64,000 nt of DNA, taken from assembly GCA_002897115.2 (NCBI GenBank), contig BCIH01000010.1, positions 232,626 to 296,625 on the forward strand, read 5' to 3'. The position numbers were made by a program, and so were the translations under genes. Shown here one piece after another: positions 46,201-58,422 of the stretch. Source of the DNA: Prototheca cutis (lineage: Eukaryota > Chlorophyta > Trebouxiophyceae > Chlorellales > Chlorellaceae). Positions within the stretch are counted from its first letter, which is position 1. Each line of letters begins with the position of its first letter. The notes below the pieces were generated by a model. That model saw only the letters and a program-made list of their open reading frames with translations. It was not told where the DNA came from and did no database searches.

Positions 46201-49156
46201 CGATGGCATGCAACCAAACCAGGAAGGCACCCTATTGGAGCCTTCCCCGCCGACCACCGCTGCCGGCGGGAGGAAACGGGCCCGCAGTGAGTACTTGTTT
46301 GACGAGGATGAGGAGCTGGCGTTGTTGAGCAGCGACTCGGACCATGCAGGACACGGCGGCGATGATGACGATGGCGCCGCGTCGTCAGACTACGTCCCCG
46401 ACGAGGACGAGCTGCAAGAGCGGGCTTCCCCGGCGCCCGACGGCGACGAGGACTACGACCCCAGCGGTGCTGGAGGGGGGGGTTCCCGGCGCCGAGGCGG
46501 ACGGCAGGCACACGCCTGGGCCGAAGTCGAGCCGGCCTCGCCCCCTCGACGCGCACTGCCTGCTCGCAGTACGGCCTCGCGGCGTTCCGCCGGTGGTGCC
46601 AGCGGTAAGCAAGCGACTGCGGCGCCGGCAGTCTCAGCGCAGCAGCCTGCGGGCTCACACCACGCTGACTCACAGCAGACCGTCGAAGCCCGGCCCGCGG
46701 TGAGCACTGCAGGGACCACCGCGGCGCCCAAGATCAAGCTCAAGTTCAAGCTGGGTGGCGGTGGTGCTGGCAGTGGTGCGGCGTCATCGTTGGCGCCGTT
46801 GGTGCCGGCGCCGTCGTTCCTGTCGGCGGCAGGCTCTGAGGTGCCTCTGGACGGCGGCGGCGGCACTGCTTCGCGCGGAGGCCGGCGGCGTCGCAGCACC
46901 GCGGCATCCGTTTATGCTAATGAGGACAACGAGGAGCAAGCCGATGAGGGGCTGGAGCCTTGGGTCGATGAAGCCGCAGAGGAGGACAAGGACGACGACG
47001 AGTGGCGGGGGNACCGCGGAACGGGGGGGGGATCCCGGCGCCGGGGTCGGCGCAGTCGCGGCAGCGACGATGACGACGATGGCATGCAATTTGCAGAAGA
47101 AGACGATGACGATGCGTACAACCCGACACCATCCACGACATCCCGTCGCGTGAGGTGCGCTCGTACTGTGATTGCGATGTCATTTACTGTGTTTTATCAG
47201 GAGGGAAGGAGTATGCTGTGGCTGGTGTTGGTTTGCATCCCAAAAGCCTTGACAGCCAGCCTACCCCGACAATCAATGTCTCAGGGGAGGTCCGGGTGGC
47301 AAGGTGACGCCCATGCCACCGGCAGCCAAGCGTTCGCGGCGAGCGGCGGCTGTGGAAAGCGTGGCCGCTGCAGTTGCCCTGACAGGCCCCGAAGAGAAGC
47401 CCAGAGGTCCGCGGGGTTGGGCTTGTGCGGTCTGTTGTGTGTGGTGGCGGCGGGTCGGGATTGCCTGGAAATTGCTATTGGTGGTGCCGGTGTTTAAGAG
47501 GGAATTCTGGGCCGCAAGCGCACAGGAGAATGAACCACCAAACCTCCCATTCCACGCAGGCAAGCACCCCGTCAACAAGATCATCTCGTCCATCATCACT
47601 CGGCTCAAGCGGAAAAAGCTCTGGAAGATTTATTTTGGAGGACCGGTGCGTTCAGTAGGAGTGGTTCTTTTTGGGGTGTATGCAGGGACAAGTTTTCTTC
47701 AGGAATGCAGCGTCGTTCCATTGGCTTATGGGCCCCGTTTTGGTCACCGGCTGGGCCGTGTTCTTGGCATCCAGCATGGCCAATCACGGGATCAAAAACA
47801 GGCAATGCAATGCTCCTTGCCTTGCCAAATGCCGCAGGTCACGTCGGCTGCTGCGCCCGACTACAACATCTGGGTCCGGCCCCAGGACGAAATGTATCTG
47901 GACAAGATGCAGGTGCGTGGGTGGAGGTTGTGGGCCGAAGGATTGATTGTATGAATATGTTGAGAAGGGCAGTGGAAAGTCACCCACCCTTGTTTTCTCT
48001 TGCCACTGTTGCTGTCATTGCCAAGAGGTCTTGGGTCAGGCCCATCGGTATGACACAGTGGTTCCAGCAATCTGCACAAATGGCTCTACGCCCGCGCCCC
48101 AACCCCTCCTCCCCCGGCCAACCGCCCCGTAATGCTGCAGAAAAAAGCGGCGGCCGGGAAATACTCCAGCATCGATGGGTTCCGCAACGACATGCAGCAG
48201 CTGCTCAACAACGCCGTCAGCTACAACACCGTTGGGCACGGCCGGCATGGCGGACCCGGTGCGTGCTGGTTTCTTTCTTCTTTCGTTGCTTTTGTAAGAC
48301 AGAGGAAGAGCTCACTGTGGTTTCCAACCCTTTTTGTTGCTGCAGATGTGATCTCCTACGCGGAGGGGCTGGTGTCGGACGCAGAGGTGGAGATTGAGTC
48401 CCTCCGGGCCGAGATTGACGCTGCACAGGTAAGCTGGTCGTCCGTGCTTCCTTCTTGTCCTGGTGCAGTGTTTGTCATTCAATGTTGGTGGGGGTGTGGG
48501 GAGTTTATGCATGAGCAGATCTTTCTTCACAGTGCATTTTCCCAACCCCTGGCCATGCCCGCACGGGCGGCAGGCGGAGTGGGAGATGCCGTGGGACGGC
48601 GGACTGGATGTCGGCATGGCAGCAGCTTCCGGCCAGCTTCCGGAGGTCCCCACGACGGTGCAGCAGGAACAGTGGGTGCAGTGCAACGCCTGCCAGAAAT
48701 GGCGCAACATCAGCCCGTGCGTTGGACTGTCGTGCGGTGGGTGGGGAATTTGTGCGTGCGGGGGTCCTGCATTTCCACCAGCAGGTCTGCTGACATGCAA
48801 CCTCCACCCCATCCTCATGCAGGGCGGTTCACAGAGACACCGTGGAGCCCAGTCCGGACGAGCCGTGGTACTGCCGATACAACTACGAAAGGTAGTGAGG
48901 AATGCAAAGGCATTGCCTGGTGCACTGCTTCCTGCTGCTGCTGCTGGTGGTGCCCTGTGTGGCGGTGTCCTGGTGGCCGGGCAGGATTTAGCACCTGTGG
49001 ACGTAGACCTGCCCCGCAGGCGTTTCCCTAGCACACTCAACGGCAGTTTGCATATCGTAATTGACTATGCCCCGTCTCTCACCCCTCACCCTCACCCCAC
49101 GCAGGCCTGGCGCCAGCTGTAATGACCCTGAAGACTGGGTCGAGCCCGCCGCTTGA
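40280..49156 (+). CDS. TAF1: TFIID subunit TAF1 with a C-terminal CW zinc finger
   Basis: Largest TFIID subunit, scaffold for promoter recognition. Seventeen exons: 40280-40369, 40488-40544, 40757-42748, 42925-43059, 43194-43285, 43426-43601, 43797-43978, 44147-44244, 44365-47154, 47285-47406, 47560-47645, 47838-47912, 48141-48258, 48346-48428, 48574-48716, 48823-48891, 49105-49156; 2119 residues, every junction in phase. Landmarks: LLGFLFGNVNEDNR (N-terminal TBP-binding), DGHIILFEYMEQHPLL, ESPLLGDL, FLLVRSPSG, ADPTGRGLGYAFVR and GTDADLRRM (DUF3591 core), acidic Ser/Asp tails, LKFKLGGG, and a bromodomain over exons 11-14 with the acetyl-lysine Asn context LLNNAVSYNT. Exons 15-17 add a CW finger (WVQCNACQKWR, PWYCRYNYER, CNDPEDW). 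The usual zinc knuckle is not seen. Exon 4's acceptor is the least certain; one N at 47012. Confidence 0.85.
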
Positions 49157-49492
49157 TCTCCAGCACCTCTGGATGCGCACATAGACGAGCTGCATAGATG
49201 TTGGCATGAAATGAAGGCTGTAGCCATGCTGTTGACATGTGCCTGACCTGCACAAGACATTGACCACTAAAGTTCGGCGCCAATGGAGCCTGTGCATTTG
49301 CCATCCTACCGTAGCTGCCTGGGCTGGGCTGGGCCAGTGACCACAGAGATGTTCACACCGGCCAGTAGATAGGCACGGTCTTGACAAAGATGCACATGCA
49401 GACAGGAGAGTGCTAGGACATCTATGGCGGGCGACAAATGGCCGCCTGGATCCGGAGAGGGAATGACGACAGATGTTCCCTTTTTCCTCCGG

Positions 49493-49493
<1 letters not shown>

Positions 49494-49523
<30 letters not shown>
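49494..49523. repeat. (CA)15 microsatellite
   Basis: Fifteen CA units in the 470-base gap between TAF1 and the CW-finger gene. That gap otherwise shows no gene and presumably holds the second gene's promoter. Confidence 0.95.
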
Positions 49524-49524
<1 letters not shown>

Positions 49525-49628
49525 CGCAGGAAGAAAGCGGGAATATCCCGGTGGTGCAACAGACCGGTGCCAAAAGCACAGGGTTCTGCCAGAAGAATGT
49601 GGTAAATAACTTTCAAATTCAGTGAGGC

Positions 49629-51280
49629 ATGCCCCCTCTCAACGGGCAAGCTTCTTGGCGGGGTCAGATGTATCACCCGGCGCAGGCCCTGCGGGCAGAT
49701 ATCCCGGCGCAGGAGGACAGCGGGGAGGAGGGTCCGCTCGACGAGGAGGCCGCTGCCCTGGCCAGAATTCGAAATCGAAGCAGTTCGCGACGGGGTGCGG
49801 AGCGGGCCAAGGAGCAGGACGAGCCATCGTACTCCGACCCGCCCACAGCGACAGCTGCCAAGCGACAGAGGGTGGAGGAGCCCGTAGCGGTCGAGACCGA
49901 CAACTGGGTCTGCTGCGACAGGTGCAACAAGTGGCGCCTGCTCCGCAAGGATGTCTTTGAACGCACCGTAAACGAAGACAAGCCCTGGTTCTGCGAGTAC
50001 AACTATGGCAGGTGGGTTCTCGGGTCTCGGTCAGGCGGGCCGGCTGAAGCTGCGACCCTGCTGTTGCGCCGGAGGGCCCACCACGGATTTGCCAGAAGGG
50101 CCCCAGATCGTGACGCGCGGACCAGGACATGCGCCCCACGTTCATGTAATGTGTTTATGAGGGATTCTCGTTCAGCACGGACGCTGGTCTTGGGCAGAGT
50201 GTCTGACATCTCCATGCCATCGTGGTGGGGGCACCCCTCCCCTGCCACACTCCGTTCGCATGCTCTGCATCCCCACACTCTCCCTCCCCACGTTGCCGCC
50301 CTTGCTCACACAGGCCCGGCGCGAGCTGTGCGGACATGGATGACGAAAAGGCGCAGGCCCTGGGTCAAAGGCCTGCTGCCCCGGCGCAGATGACGCTTGC
50401 GCACACGGCGGCGGCCGCGGTTGCGGGTCTCCAGCAGCACCTGCGTGCGGCGCCGGCACAGGGCCAGGGCGGGGCCGGCTTTGTCCCCGGCGCGGCGCCG
50501 GCCATGCCGCAGTACCTGCAGCAGCAGCAGCAGCTTGCAGCTCGCCAGGCTGCCATGGGCCTCGGGGGGGGTGCGCCTGGCCCTGGAGGCCCCCACATGG
50601 GTGGGCCCAATGCTGGTATCCCCAACCCCGCTGCTGGAATTCCCAACGCCGCCGGTGGCCGGCCAGCGATCCCAGCATACCTGCAGGGCTTGGCACTGCT
50701 GGGCGCGGCGGGCGCTGCTGGGGCCCAGGCACGCCCTGGTTTCTTCCCTCAGGGGCCCGGCGGCCAGACAGTGCTGCAAGGCTATGCTCCACTGACCGGG
50801 GCTCAGGCCGGACAGGCACATGCGGCACTGGGTCTGTCACAGGCCCCGCGTCCGGGGTCCGGGAGCTTGGGCCCCGGAGCCGTCACTTCTCCCCGTGCGG
50901 CCACCAGCCCGAGGCCGGCGGCCGCCGGCGTGACCGCTGCACCCCCGGCGGCACTGCCCGCGGCAGCTGTCCATTCAGCCCCGAGCACCTCCCCTCCAGT
51001 TGTTGAACCCATCCCACAGGACCAAGCTCCCAAGCCGGCTGTTGATACGGCGCCGGAACCGGAGCCCAAGCTCCCTGCAGGTCCGATTTCGGAACTGCCG
51101 CCGCAGCCGTCTGTTGATACGGCACCAGAACCATCCCCCGCACCTGCTCCCCAGCCGGTCGCACCGGCAGGTGCCACGGTTGGCGAGGTCCCACCTACAG
51201 GCATCGCCCTGGCCCAAGAAGATACACCACCTGCCGCGGAGCCGGGGCCTGCACCAGCAGCAGAAGAGCCAGGCGCCTGA
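49629..51280 (+). CDS. CW-type zinc finger protein with Ala/Pro/Gln-rich tail
   Basis: Exons 49629-50011 and 50314-51280 encode 449 residues. The CW finger (about residues 93-135: NWVCCDRCNKWRLL, KPWFCEYNYG, then PGASC after the intron) is the histone-H3K4-methyl reader type. The intron falls at exactly the same place as in the TAF1 CW finger (NYGR/PGASC here, NYER/PGASC there), showing tandem duplication. A basic stretch (KRQRVEE) ahead of the finger suggests nuclear import. The tail is rich in Ala, Pro, Gly and Gln (YLQQQQQLAARQ), ending with repeated VDTAPEP units. It could be a separate chromatin protein or an alternative 3' end of TAF1; the upstream ATG and 470-base gap favour a separate gene. 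Confidence 0.75.
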
Positions 51281-51541
51281 GCTTGAGGATTTGTCTGTTT
51301 CGTCCCCGGCCATCGACTTGGGTCCCCGGCGTGTCTCACGACACAGAACCTCTGGCAGTGGCCATTGCACTCTGGACCCTGCACAGTGAGCTTTCTTCGG
51401 GTGCAGCCTGGCGATTGCCGGCAGCAACCTCTCTCCCACTTTTGTTGCAAGGGTCACCACCCTTACCCACCCAAGCCTTTTGTTGCATGGACCTGTCCGC
51501 TCCCGCTCGGTTGAGAATGCTGGGGGATATCGCCTTGCACT

Positions 51542-51609
<68 letters not shown>

Positions 51610-52025
51610 CAGCCCCCACCGACACCCACACAATGACCTGCCTCTAGGAGCCTAAACACACACACTCGGTCATGGCCTTAATTTGGACACAGTATGTCTC
51701 CCTTTTCCACCACCAACCCCTTTCTTATTACATCCATGGCCCATGCTGTCCACTGTGCCTGCTGTTTGACCCCGATGGACTCCTGACACCTTATCCCAAC
51801 ACCCACACAAGCAAACACGGACCCTCCACTGGAACTCCCATTCCAGTGGAAGATTGACCGGCCCTCTCATAGCAGTAAACCAACCAGGGAATACACTAGA
51901 CAATCTCGTCCCACTGACTGTGTCTCCAACAGGACTCTGTTGCAAGTGGCTGGGAGGCTAGGATTGGGTGCATGTCAGCGGGGGAGAGGGGGTGGGGAGC
52001 AAGGTATGGAGCAGCAGTAGCGGGC
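51281..52025. other. Convergent intergenic region with (CA)32
   Basis: Holds the 3' sides of the CW-finger and Cpn60 genes and a 64-base CA repeat (51543-51606). No further gene seen. Confidence 0.6.
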
Positions 52026-54394
52026 TCAGTAGCCGCCATAGTCGCCGCCGGGTGCCGCAGCGGTGGGCTCCTCGGCGGGAATCTCCGTCACCACGACGCT
52101 CGAAGTCAAAAAGGTCTTGGCCACTGATGCAGCATTCTCCAACGCGCAGCGGATTACCTGTTTGGGGTGGGGGTTGTTGGGGGTTGCTTGTCAGCTGGCA
52201 TTTGATGTTAGCATTATTTTTTGGTGGATTTTTCGGTGATCTTTTTCCGTGTTTTTTTCTGGGCAATGGGCTGCAGGCCCCCCCACACAGACACAAAAGG
52301 AAAGCAAGAAAGAAAGGGAAGAAAAACAGGAAGAAGAAACCTCCAAAAGCCAACCTTGGCGGGGTCGATGATGCCTGCGGCCATGAGGTCTTCATACTTG
52401 CCCGTGGCGGCGTTGTAGCCAAAGCTGGGGGACCCTTCCTCCAGGACGCGGTGCATGACGACCGAGCCGTTGTCGCCCGCATTGGAGGCGATGAGCTTGA
52501 GTGGGTAAGGGAGGGCACGCTTGAGGATATCGGCACCCACGCGCTGCTCGTCGTTGGTAAGGGAGGCACGGAAGGCGTCGATGCGGGTGGCCAGACGGAG
52601 GAGCGTGGAACCCCCACCAGGAACGATCCCTTCCTCGACGGCGGCCTTGGTGGCGTTGAGGGCGTCCTCGACGCGAAGCTTCTTTTCCTTGAGCTCCGTC
52701 TCCGTCTGCGCGCCGACCTGGACGACGGCCACGCCGCCGGCCAGCCGCGCGACACGCTCGTTCAGCTTCTCGCGTTCGTACTCGGATTCCGTGGTTTCCA
52801 GTTGACCCCGGATCTGTGCGATGCGCGCGTCGACGGCGTCCTGCGTCGAGCCGTCCCCCACGATCGTGAAGGTGTCTTTTGAGACGGTGACCTTTGCGGC
52901 CTTGCCGAGCACGTCCTCGCCCGCCTTGTCCAGGGACAGGCCGACCTCATCCTTGACCACAAGCCCACCCGTCAGCGTGGCAATGTCCTCCAGGTACGCC
53001 GACTTGCGCTCGCCAAAGCCGGGGGCCTTGACCGCGACGATTTTAAGCGCGCCGCGCAGCTTGTTTACCACGAGCGTGGCCAGGGCCTCCTGCTCGACGT
53101 CCTCGGCGACCAGGATCAGCGGGTACCCGCCGCGAATGGCTGCTTCCAGCGCAGCCACCATGTCACGGGCGGTGGACACCTTCTTGTCCACGAGCAGCAG
53201 CCGTGGCGAGTCGTACTCTGCGACCATGCGCTCCGGGTCGGTGACAAAGTAAGGCGAGGCGTACCCCCGGTCAAACTGCATGCCCTCCACGACAGTCAAC
53301 GAGTCTTCGGCCGTCTTGGACTCTTCCATCGTTACGACGCCCGACCGGCCCACGCGGGCCATGGCATCGGCAATCAACTGCCCCACGGCCTCGTTGCCGC
53401 CGGCTGAGACGGTGGCCACATCCTTGAGTTCGCCGTCCGTGACGTCCTTGCTCATGCCCGCCAGCTCAGCGACCAAATGGGCCACGGTTTTCTCGAGGCC
53501 ACGGATGACCTGCACGGGGTTGACCCCAGCCGCCACAATTTTCATGCCCTCCTGGATCAGGCCTGCCGCCAGGATGGTCGCCGTCGTCGTGCCATCACCC
53601 GCGAGGTCGTTGGTCCGGCTGGCAGCCTGGCGCACCAGCTTGGCGCCAATGTTCTCCACCGGGTCCTCCAGCTCGACCTCCCGAGCCACCGTCACCCCGT
53701 CATTCACAATCTTGGGAGAACCAAACTTGGACTCCAGCACCACATTGCGGCCCTGGAAGTTTTAGCAGGTTTTTGTTGCGGGGATTAGTCATCAGGGCTG
53801 GGCGGGTGCGTGGGTGGACGACATGCGCTGCGGCCAGCGCAACGCAGCCAAACCCCAGAACCATACCTTGGGTCCCAGGGTGACGCCAACGACCGAGGCC
53901 AGCTTGTCGACGCCGGCCTGCATCCGCTTGAGCGCCTCGCCGTCCGTGTTGAAGTGAAGCTGCTTGGCCGCCCGCACGGCCAGAGCCCCACGACGCCCGC
54001 CGGCGACCCGCAGTCGGGGCGCGGCAGCGGCCAGGGGGCCCGGGCGCCGACCTGCGTGGTGGTGGTGGTGGGTGGTTGTCGGTTTTCCGTGTGGCCATGC
54101 TTGGTGACCAACGACTGACGGGTGGCTGGCGGATGCCCCGGTCAGACACGCTCCCGGTCCTCCTCAATCCTCTGTCCACACAACTAAAAAAACCAGCTAC
54201 ATGCTCAGATGTACGATGCACAACATCCAAACAATAGAATCGGTGTCCATGGCCACGCATAGACCGCCCTTGGATCCCAGGTGCCCGTGCACAGGAGCGT
54301 GCGGCAGCCACCCTGGATTCTAGAAAGAACCCGGCTCACCAGCCGCGAGCTGCAGGCCACCGCCCATTGCGCTGGACATCGCAGAGGACGACAT
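52026..54394 (-). CDS. CPN60B: Chloroplast chaperonin 60 beta subunit
   Basis: Group I chaperonin that folds Rubisco and other stromal proteins with alpha subunits and Cpn20/10. Exons 54394-54340, 54051-53867, 53752-52355 and 52157-52026 give 589 residues. The first 50 are a transit peptide (MSSSAMSS... to [15 protein letters not shown]). Motifs: GVTLGPK/GRNVVLE across intron 2, [29 protein letters not shown] (ATP site), [40 protein letters not shown] and [24 protein letters not shown] is typical of the plastid/cyanobacterial line. The C-terminus ends GGDYGGY rather than the mitochondrial GGM repeat. Beta rather than alpha is judged from overall resemblance. Confidence 0.95.
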
Positions 54395-55016
54395 CTGCAA
54401 AGCTAGAGGAACAAACGCCTGAACTCAGAATCGGCCGGCGCCAGAATCCACCAGAGCAAGGACATCGGACACCACTCCCCCTGCAGTGCCGAACGGCACC
54501 AGCACGGCACGCACAAGATCTCGGCCCCTGGAACTGCGGGCTTACCTGGAACGATGTAAAACCTCCTCTAAAACCCCAATGAATACAATAATGTCAGCTG
54601 TGTCGTGAATGCGCTGGGTGCATCCTCTCTTGTTCATAGCATCGTGTGCGTGCATGGGGTGTGCGCCACATGCCATTCTGGAAATGGGGAGGTGACGGGC
54701 AGGATGGGGGTGCCGGGGAATGGGTGTCTGCCAGTAGCATCGGGCAACACATGGCCGCTGCGTCCTCATTATTCACCACGACATCGCTTAAACAAGTCCT
54801 TGCGCCTGATCATCGGGATACAGGAGCCCAGCTTCTGGTTGCAGCGGCGAGCATCCCCACCACACCTTGTTGCCTCGCGTTTCGCCCTCCATCACCGCAC
54901 CGGAGCATGCTCGTCCAGCCCCATCCATAAGCACATTGTCCATTCCTTAGCTAGTGGTGTCTTGACTCGGGACTTGGCGGCAGTGTCCTCGAACCATTGG
55001 CCCACAGCAGAACTCG
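54395..55016. promoter_or_regulatory. Head-to-head promoter region, Cpn60 beta and hnRNP Q-type gene
   Basis: 620 bases between divergent start codons. A short AT-rich segment lies at 54570-54600. No heat-shock element (paired nGAAn units) was placed with confidence. Confidence 0.35.
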
Positions 55017-57955
55017 ATGGTGCCCCGCGATGGAAGTGCGGACCTCGATCCCCGCGTCCTGGACAAACTCGAGGATCTTTACGCGTCTGGAGCGGTACGA
55101 TCATGGATGTTGTGCGAGCATTCTGTGCTTGCAGTCGGTCTGTGCTCTCGAACCCGGCCAGTCCTTGCTACAGGCCCGGTGGTCGTCCAGGGTGAGGGGG
55201 CCTTGACGTGTGGGCGCCAGGCTGCCACCAAAGTGCCTGGTGCTTCGTGCGGGCGCATTCCCCTCGTGAATGTACCCGGCTCACACAGTTCTTTCCCTCC
55301 CCAGGTCCACCCTCGTGACATGGACGCGAGGGCCATTGGGGGTCTGGCAGCCGTGCACCCACGGAGCGCCCTGGAGGCGCTCTCAAGACTAGAGGCGGCG
55401 GTGAAGGAGCGTAACATCCGAAACCCGGCAGCCTACTTGGCGGGCGTGATGAGCAACCTGCCGCGGGAGGCAGCCCGGGAAGAAGAGCCTGGTGACGGCG
55501 AGCTGGCACCCGTGGCAGAGGCACTGCTGGCTCGAGCGGGGCTCCTGTCGGGCTCGCGGGCGCTGGACGCCGCCTGCCTGGACAGCCTGGCAGTGCTGCC
55601 ACCGGAGATCCAATTTGTCATCTGCGACACATTCGTTCACAAACGGCTTGACGACATCCGATCCATGCCAGGTTTCTAACTTTGGGGGGATTTTTTTTTT
55701 CAATGGTTTTGGAGATGTGGGGGTTGCATGGCCATTTGGAAAGTCCTCACCGACGAGGTCCCAGCCGCCGAACGAAAATGCCTGGGCCAGGCGTTTTCTA
55801 GCCGTGCCAGCTGGCATCGACGGCCGTTCCTATCGGGTTGCATCGGAATGACAAGGCTCAAACCAAAGGCACGCACGGCAGCTCGCACTGTGGCATTGCC
55901 CCTGTCACAGCTGTGCGCGCCTGTGTGTGATAGGACCATGAAGTGATGGCAGCAGCATGCTGTTGCCGCGATCGTGACCAGGCCATCTCTCCCCATGCAT
56001 TCACACTCGCCGTTTGTGCTCGCACGTCTCGTTATGTCACGCACACTTTTCCCAACCACTTCATCGCATTTTCCATGCACGCCACATTTCAATGCCCGCG
56101 CAAGCATGATTCCATACGCGCACAAATATCCTTCGCCGACCTATCTGCCCATCAACACACACACACACACTCGCACGCAGCATTCTTCTACTCCCACCGA
56201 AACTCTACGCTGCGCAAGATTGAGGAGCGCCAACTCGCGCCGCCCGGCCCCTCTGAACTGCGAGAGATCGAGCGTGACTTGCGCTCTGCACAGACGGGGC
56301 CGCGCCGCGGCGGCCGGCACGAGCCCACGCCGTATGAGACCGGTGCCAGTCGTCGCCGCTCACGCTCTCGTTCGCCGTACGGTGCTCGTCGCGCAGAGCC
56401 TGCCGGCGGCGGCGGTGGCAGTGGTTCTCACGCTCAGCCCACCGCTCCGCCAGGTCTCACACACCATGGACTGGAGCAGGTGGAATGGGGCGTGCGGGTT
56501 GATGAGTTTCACGGCCTTTCCCCGCTGGCCAAGTACGTGCACCCCGCAGCGGCACTCAAGCTGCAGCAGCTGTGGGACACCGGGAACCGCCTGGTCTCCC
56601 TGCTGAACGACGGGTCGTGGGAGCGCCTGGCAGCCCTGGGCGCCAAGCCCGCCGTCGCCGTGGTGACCGAAGCCGCGGAGCGTCTGGCTTCGCTCCCGCC
56701 GGATGACATCATCGCGGTCAACGCCGCATTTGCAGCCATCGCTGCACGTGTGGGCCAACAACAGCAGCAACAGGAGCTCCCGGCGGCGGTCGGGCAGGGC
56801 CCGCCAGGAGGTACTCCGCCAGGCGGGCTAGGGGCACCAGTGCCAGGTCGGAATTTCCCGACCGGGTCCAGTCAGTACACACCTGCAGAGTTGCAGGCCT
56901 ACCGGGACGATCGCGGTGGGCTGTACGACCCAACGGCCATCGGGCCGCCAGCGTCCCAGCAGCCACCAGGACCGGGATACGGCCAGCCACCACTGGCCAG
57001 ACCCACCAGTGGCGGCGGCCCGGGCTATGGAGCCCCACCAGGCGCTGCCTATGCCGGGGTTGGAAGGCCTCAACCTGACCAGTACGTGTCTGGCATGTCC
57101 GGGCCCCAGAGGTACCCCGGCCCAGCCGCTGCATCTGGTGGCTACGCAGGGCCGGGCTCCGCCGTCCAGCAGGCGTACCCAGGGCCGGCGAACCCCGCGC
57201 AGCAGCGCTACCCTGGCCCAGGCTCCGGTGCGCAGCAGCAGCCGTACCCGGGCCCGGGGTCCAGTGCCTACCCCGGCCCTGCAGCCGCTCCCCAGCAAGC
57301 CTACCCCGGCCCTGCAGCCGCTCCCCAGCAAGCCTACCCCGGCCCTGGCCCGTCGATGGCGCCGGCCTACGGCACAGGCCCCCGGGGGCCGGTGCCGCCC
57401 CAGCACCAGCAGCCTCCCGCAGCCGGGTACTATGGCAGTGGCCGGCCTCCTGCAGAGCCTTCACGGGGCAACCGGTCCTTTGAGCCAGGTGACTTGATGC
57501 TGTTGCCGCCGTCAGTTCGGGCTGCGGCCTACGACCTCATGGACCACTCGCGCGGCAAGCTCACCCCCGACAACTTTAGCCATGGCATTGTGGGCCAACT
57601 ATTGGTGAGGGTTCGGGGAGAAGGGGCAGAGGGAGGGATTAGTAATGGGTGGGACAGGAGGAAACCCAACCTGTCCAGGCATGCGCACACGCGCACACGC
57701 ATATGAGCACCCAACGATCAATCAAGAGCGGCCCTACTCCTTCGCCAGGACATGGGTGAGCGGGCGGCCGTGGGTGCGCTGGGATGGATGGGGCGCCGCG
57801 ACTTTGACAACGTGCACAACGCCTCTGGCTTCATGTTCAAGCAGCTGCAAAAGTACGACATCAACCGAGACCAGCGCATGGCACCCGGCGGCGGCGGCGG
57901 GGCGTATGGGCCGCCGGGGATGACCCGCGGCGGCCCGCACACCGCATCGTACTGA
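55017..57955 (+). CDS. Protein with repeated hnRNP Q acidic (NURR)-type domains
   Basis: Exons 55017-55094, 55305-55671, 56181-57604 and 57749-57955 encode 691 residues in consistent phase. Helical units resembling the hnRNP Q/R acidic domain recur: LDPRVLDKLEDLY...GGLAAVHPRSALEALSRL...NPAAYLAGVMSNL; LDAACLDSLAVLPPE...DTFVHKRLDDI; RLASLPPDDIIAVNAAFAAI; and MLLPPSVRAAAYDLM...AVGALGWMGRR...NASGFMFKQL. Between units lie an Arg/Ser-rich stretch (RRRSRSRSPYG, about 190-200) and a long linker of YPGP repeats (about 400-500). No RRM is present, unlike hnRNP Q itself. Likely a nuclear RNA-processing or condensate protein, by inference. The (CA) tract before exon 3 lies in the intron. Confidence 0.7.
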
Positions 57956-58422
57956 GAGAGCTCATCGATTGCAGCAGAAATATGCCATGTGTTTGTGGTT
58001 TTGCACGTTTTCAGCGTGGTGGGGGCTGCCTTGAGTTGCTGGTCGGTGGGGGACCTCGTCTCACGCAACCCCGATTCCCCTGCCCGCCCACGTCCACACC
58101 ACATGACCATTGACTGAGTGATTGCCTTTCCACGGCGGGCAGAAACACATCAGTCCAGTGCCTAGTGACCAGATACAATGGCCAGCGAGTTTTCTGGTTG
58201 CGCATGCCATCAGAGAATGTGAGCCAGGGAATGCTTCTGACCATTCCCTCAGGTGTGATGCCCCTTCACGTGCTCGGAAACCCAGCCAGGTGGCGAATGT
58301 CTTTTCCCTCTATTACGTCACGCCTGGAAAATGCTCCGTGCATACAGGCGCTGCACATATGTCTGCAAAGCATACGCTCCGGTTGTGAAATCATGGCGCA
58401 GATCTGCGCTCATCAGGGGTCC
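57956..58422. promoter_or_regulatory. Intergenic region upstream of DHQ synthase
   Basis: 470 bases between two plus-strand genes. In-frame ATGs for DHQ synthase extend back to 58165, so the true start could be inside this region. Confidence 0.4.
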
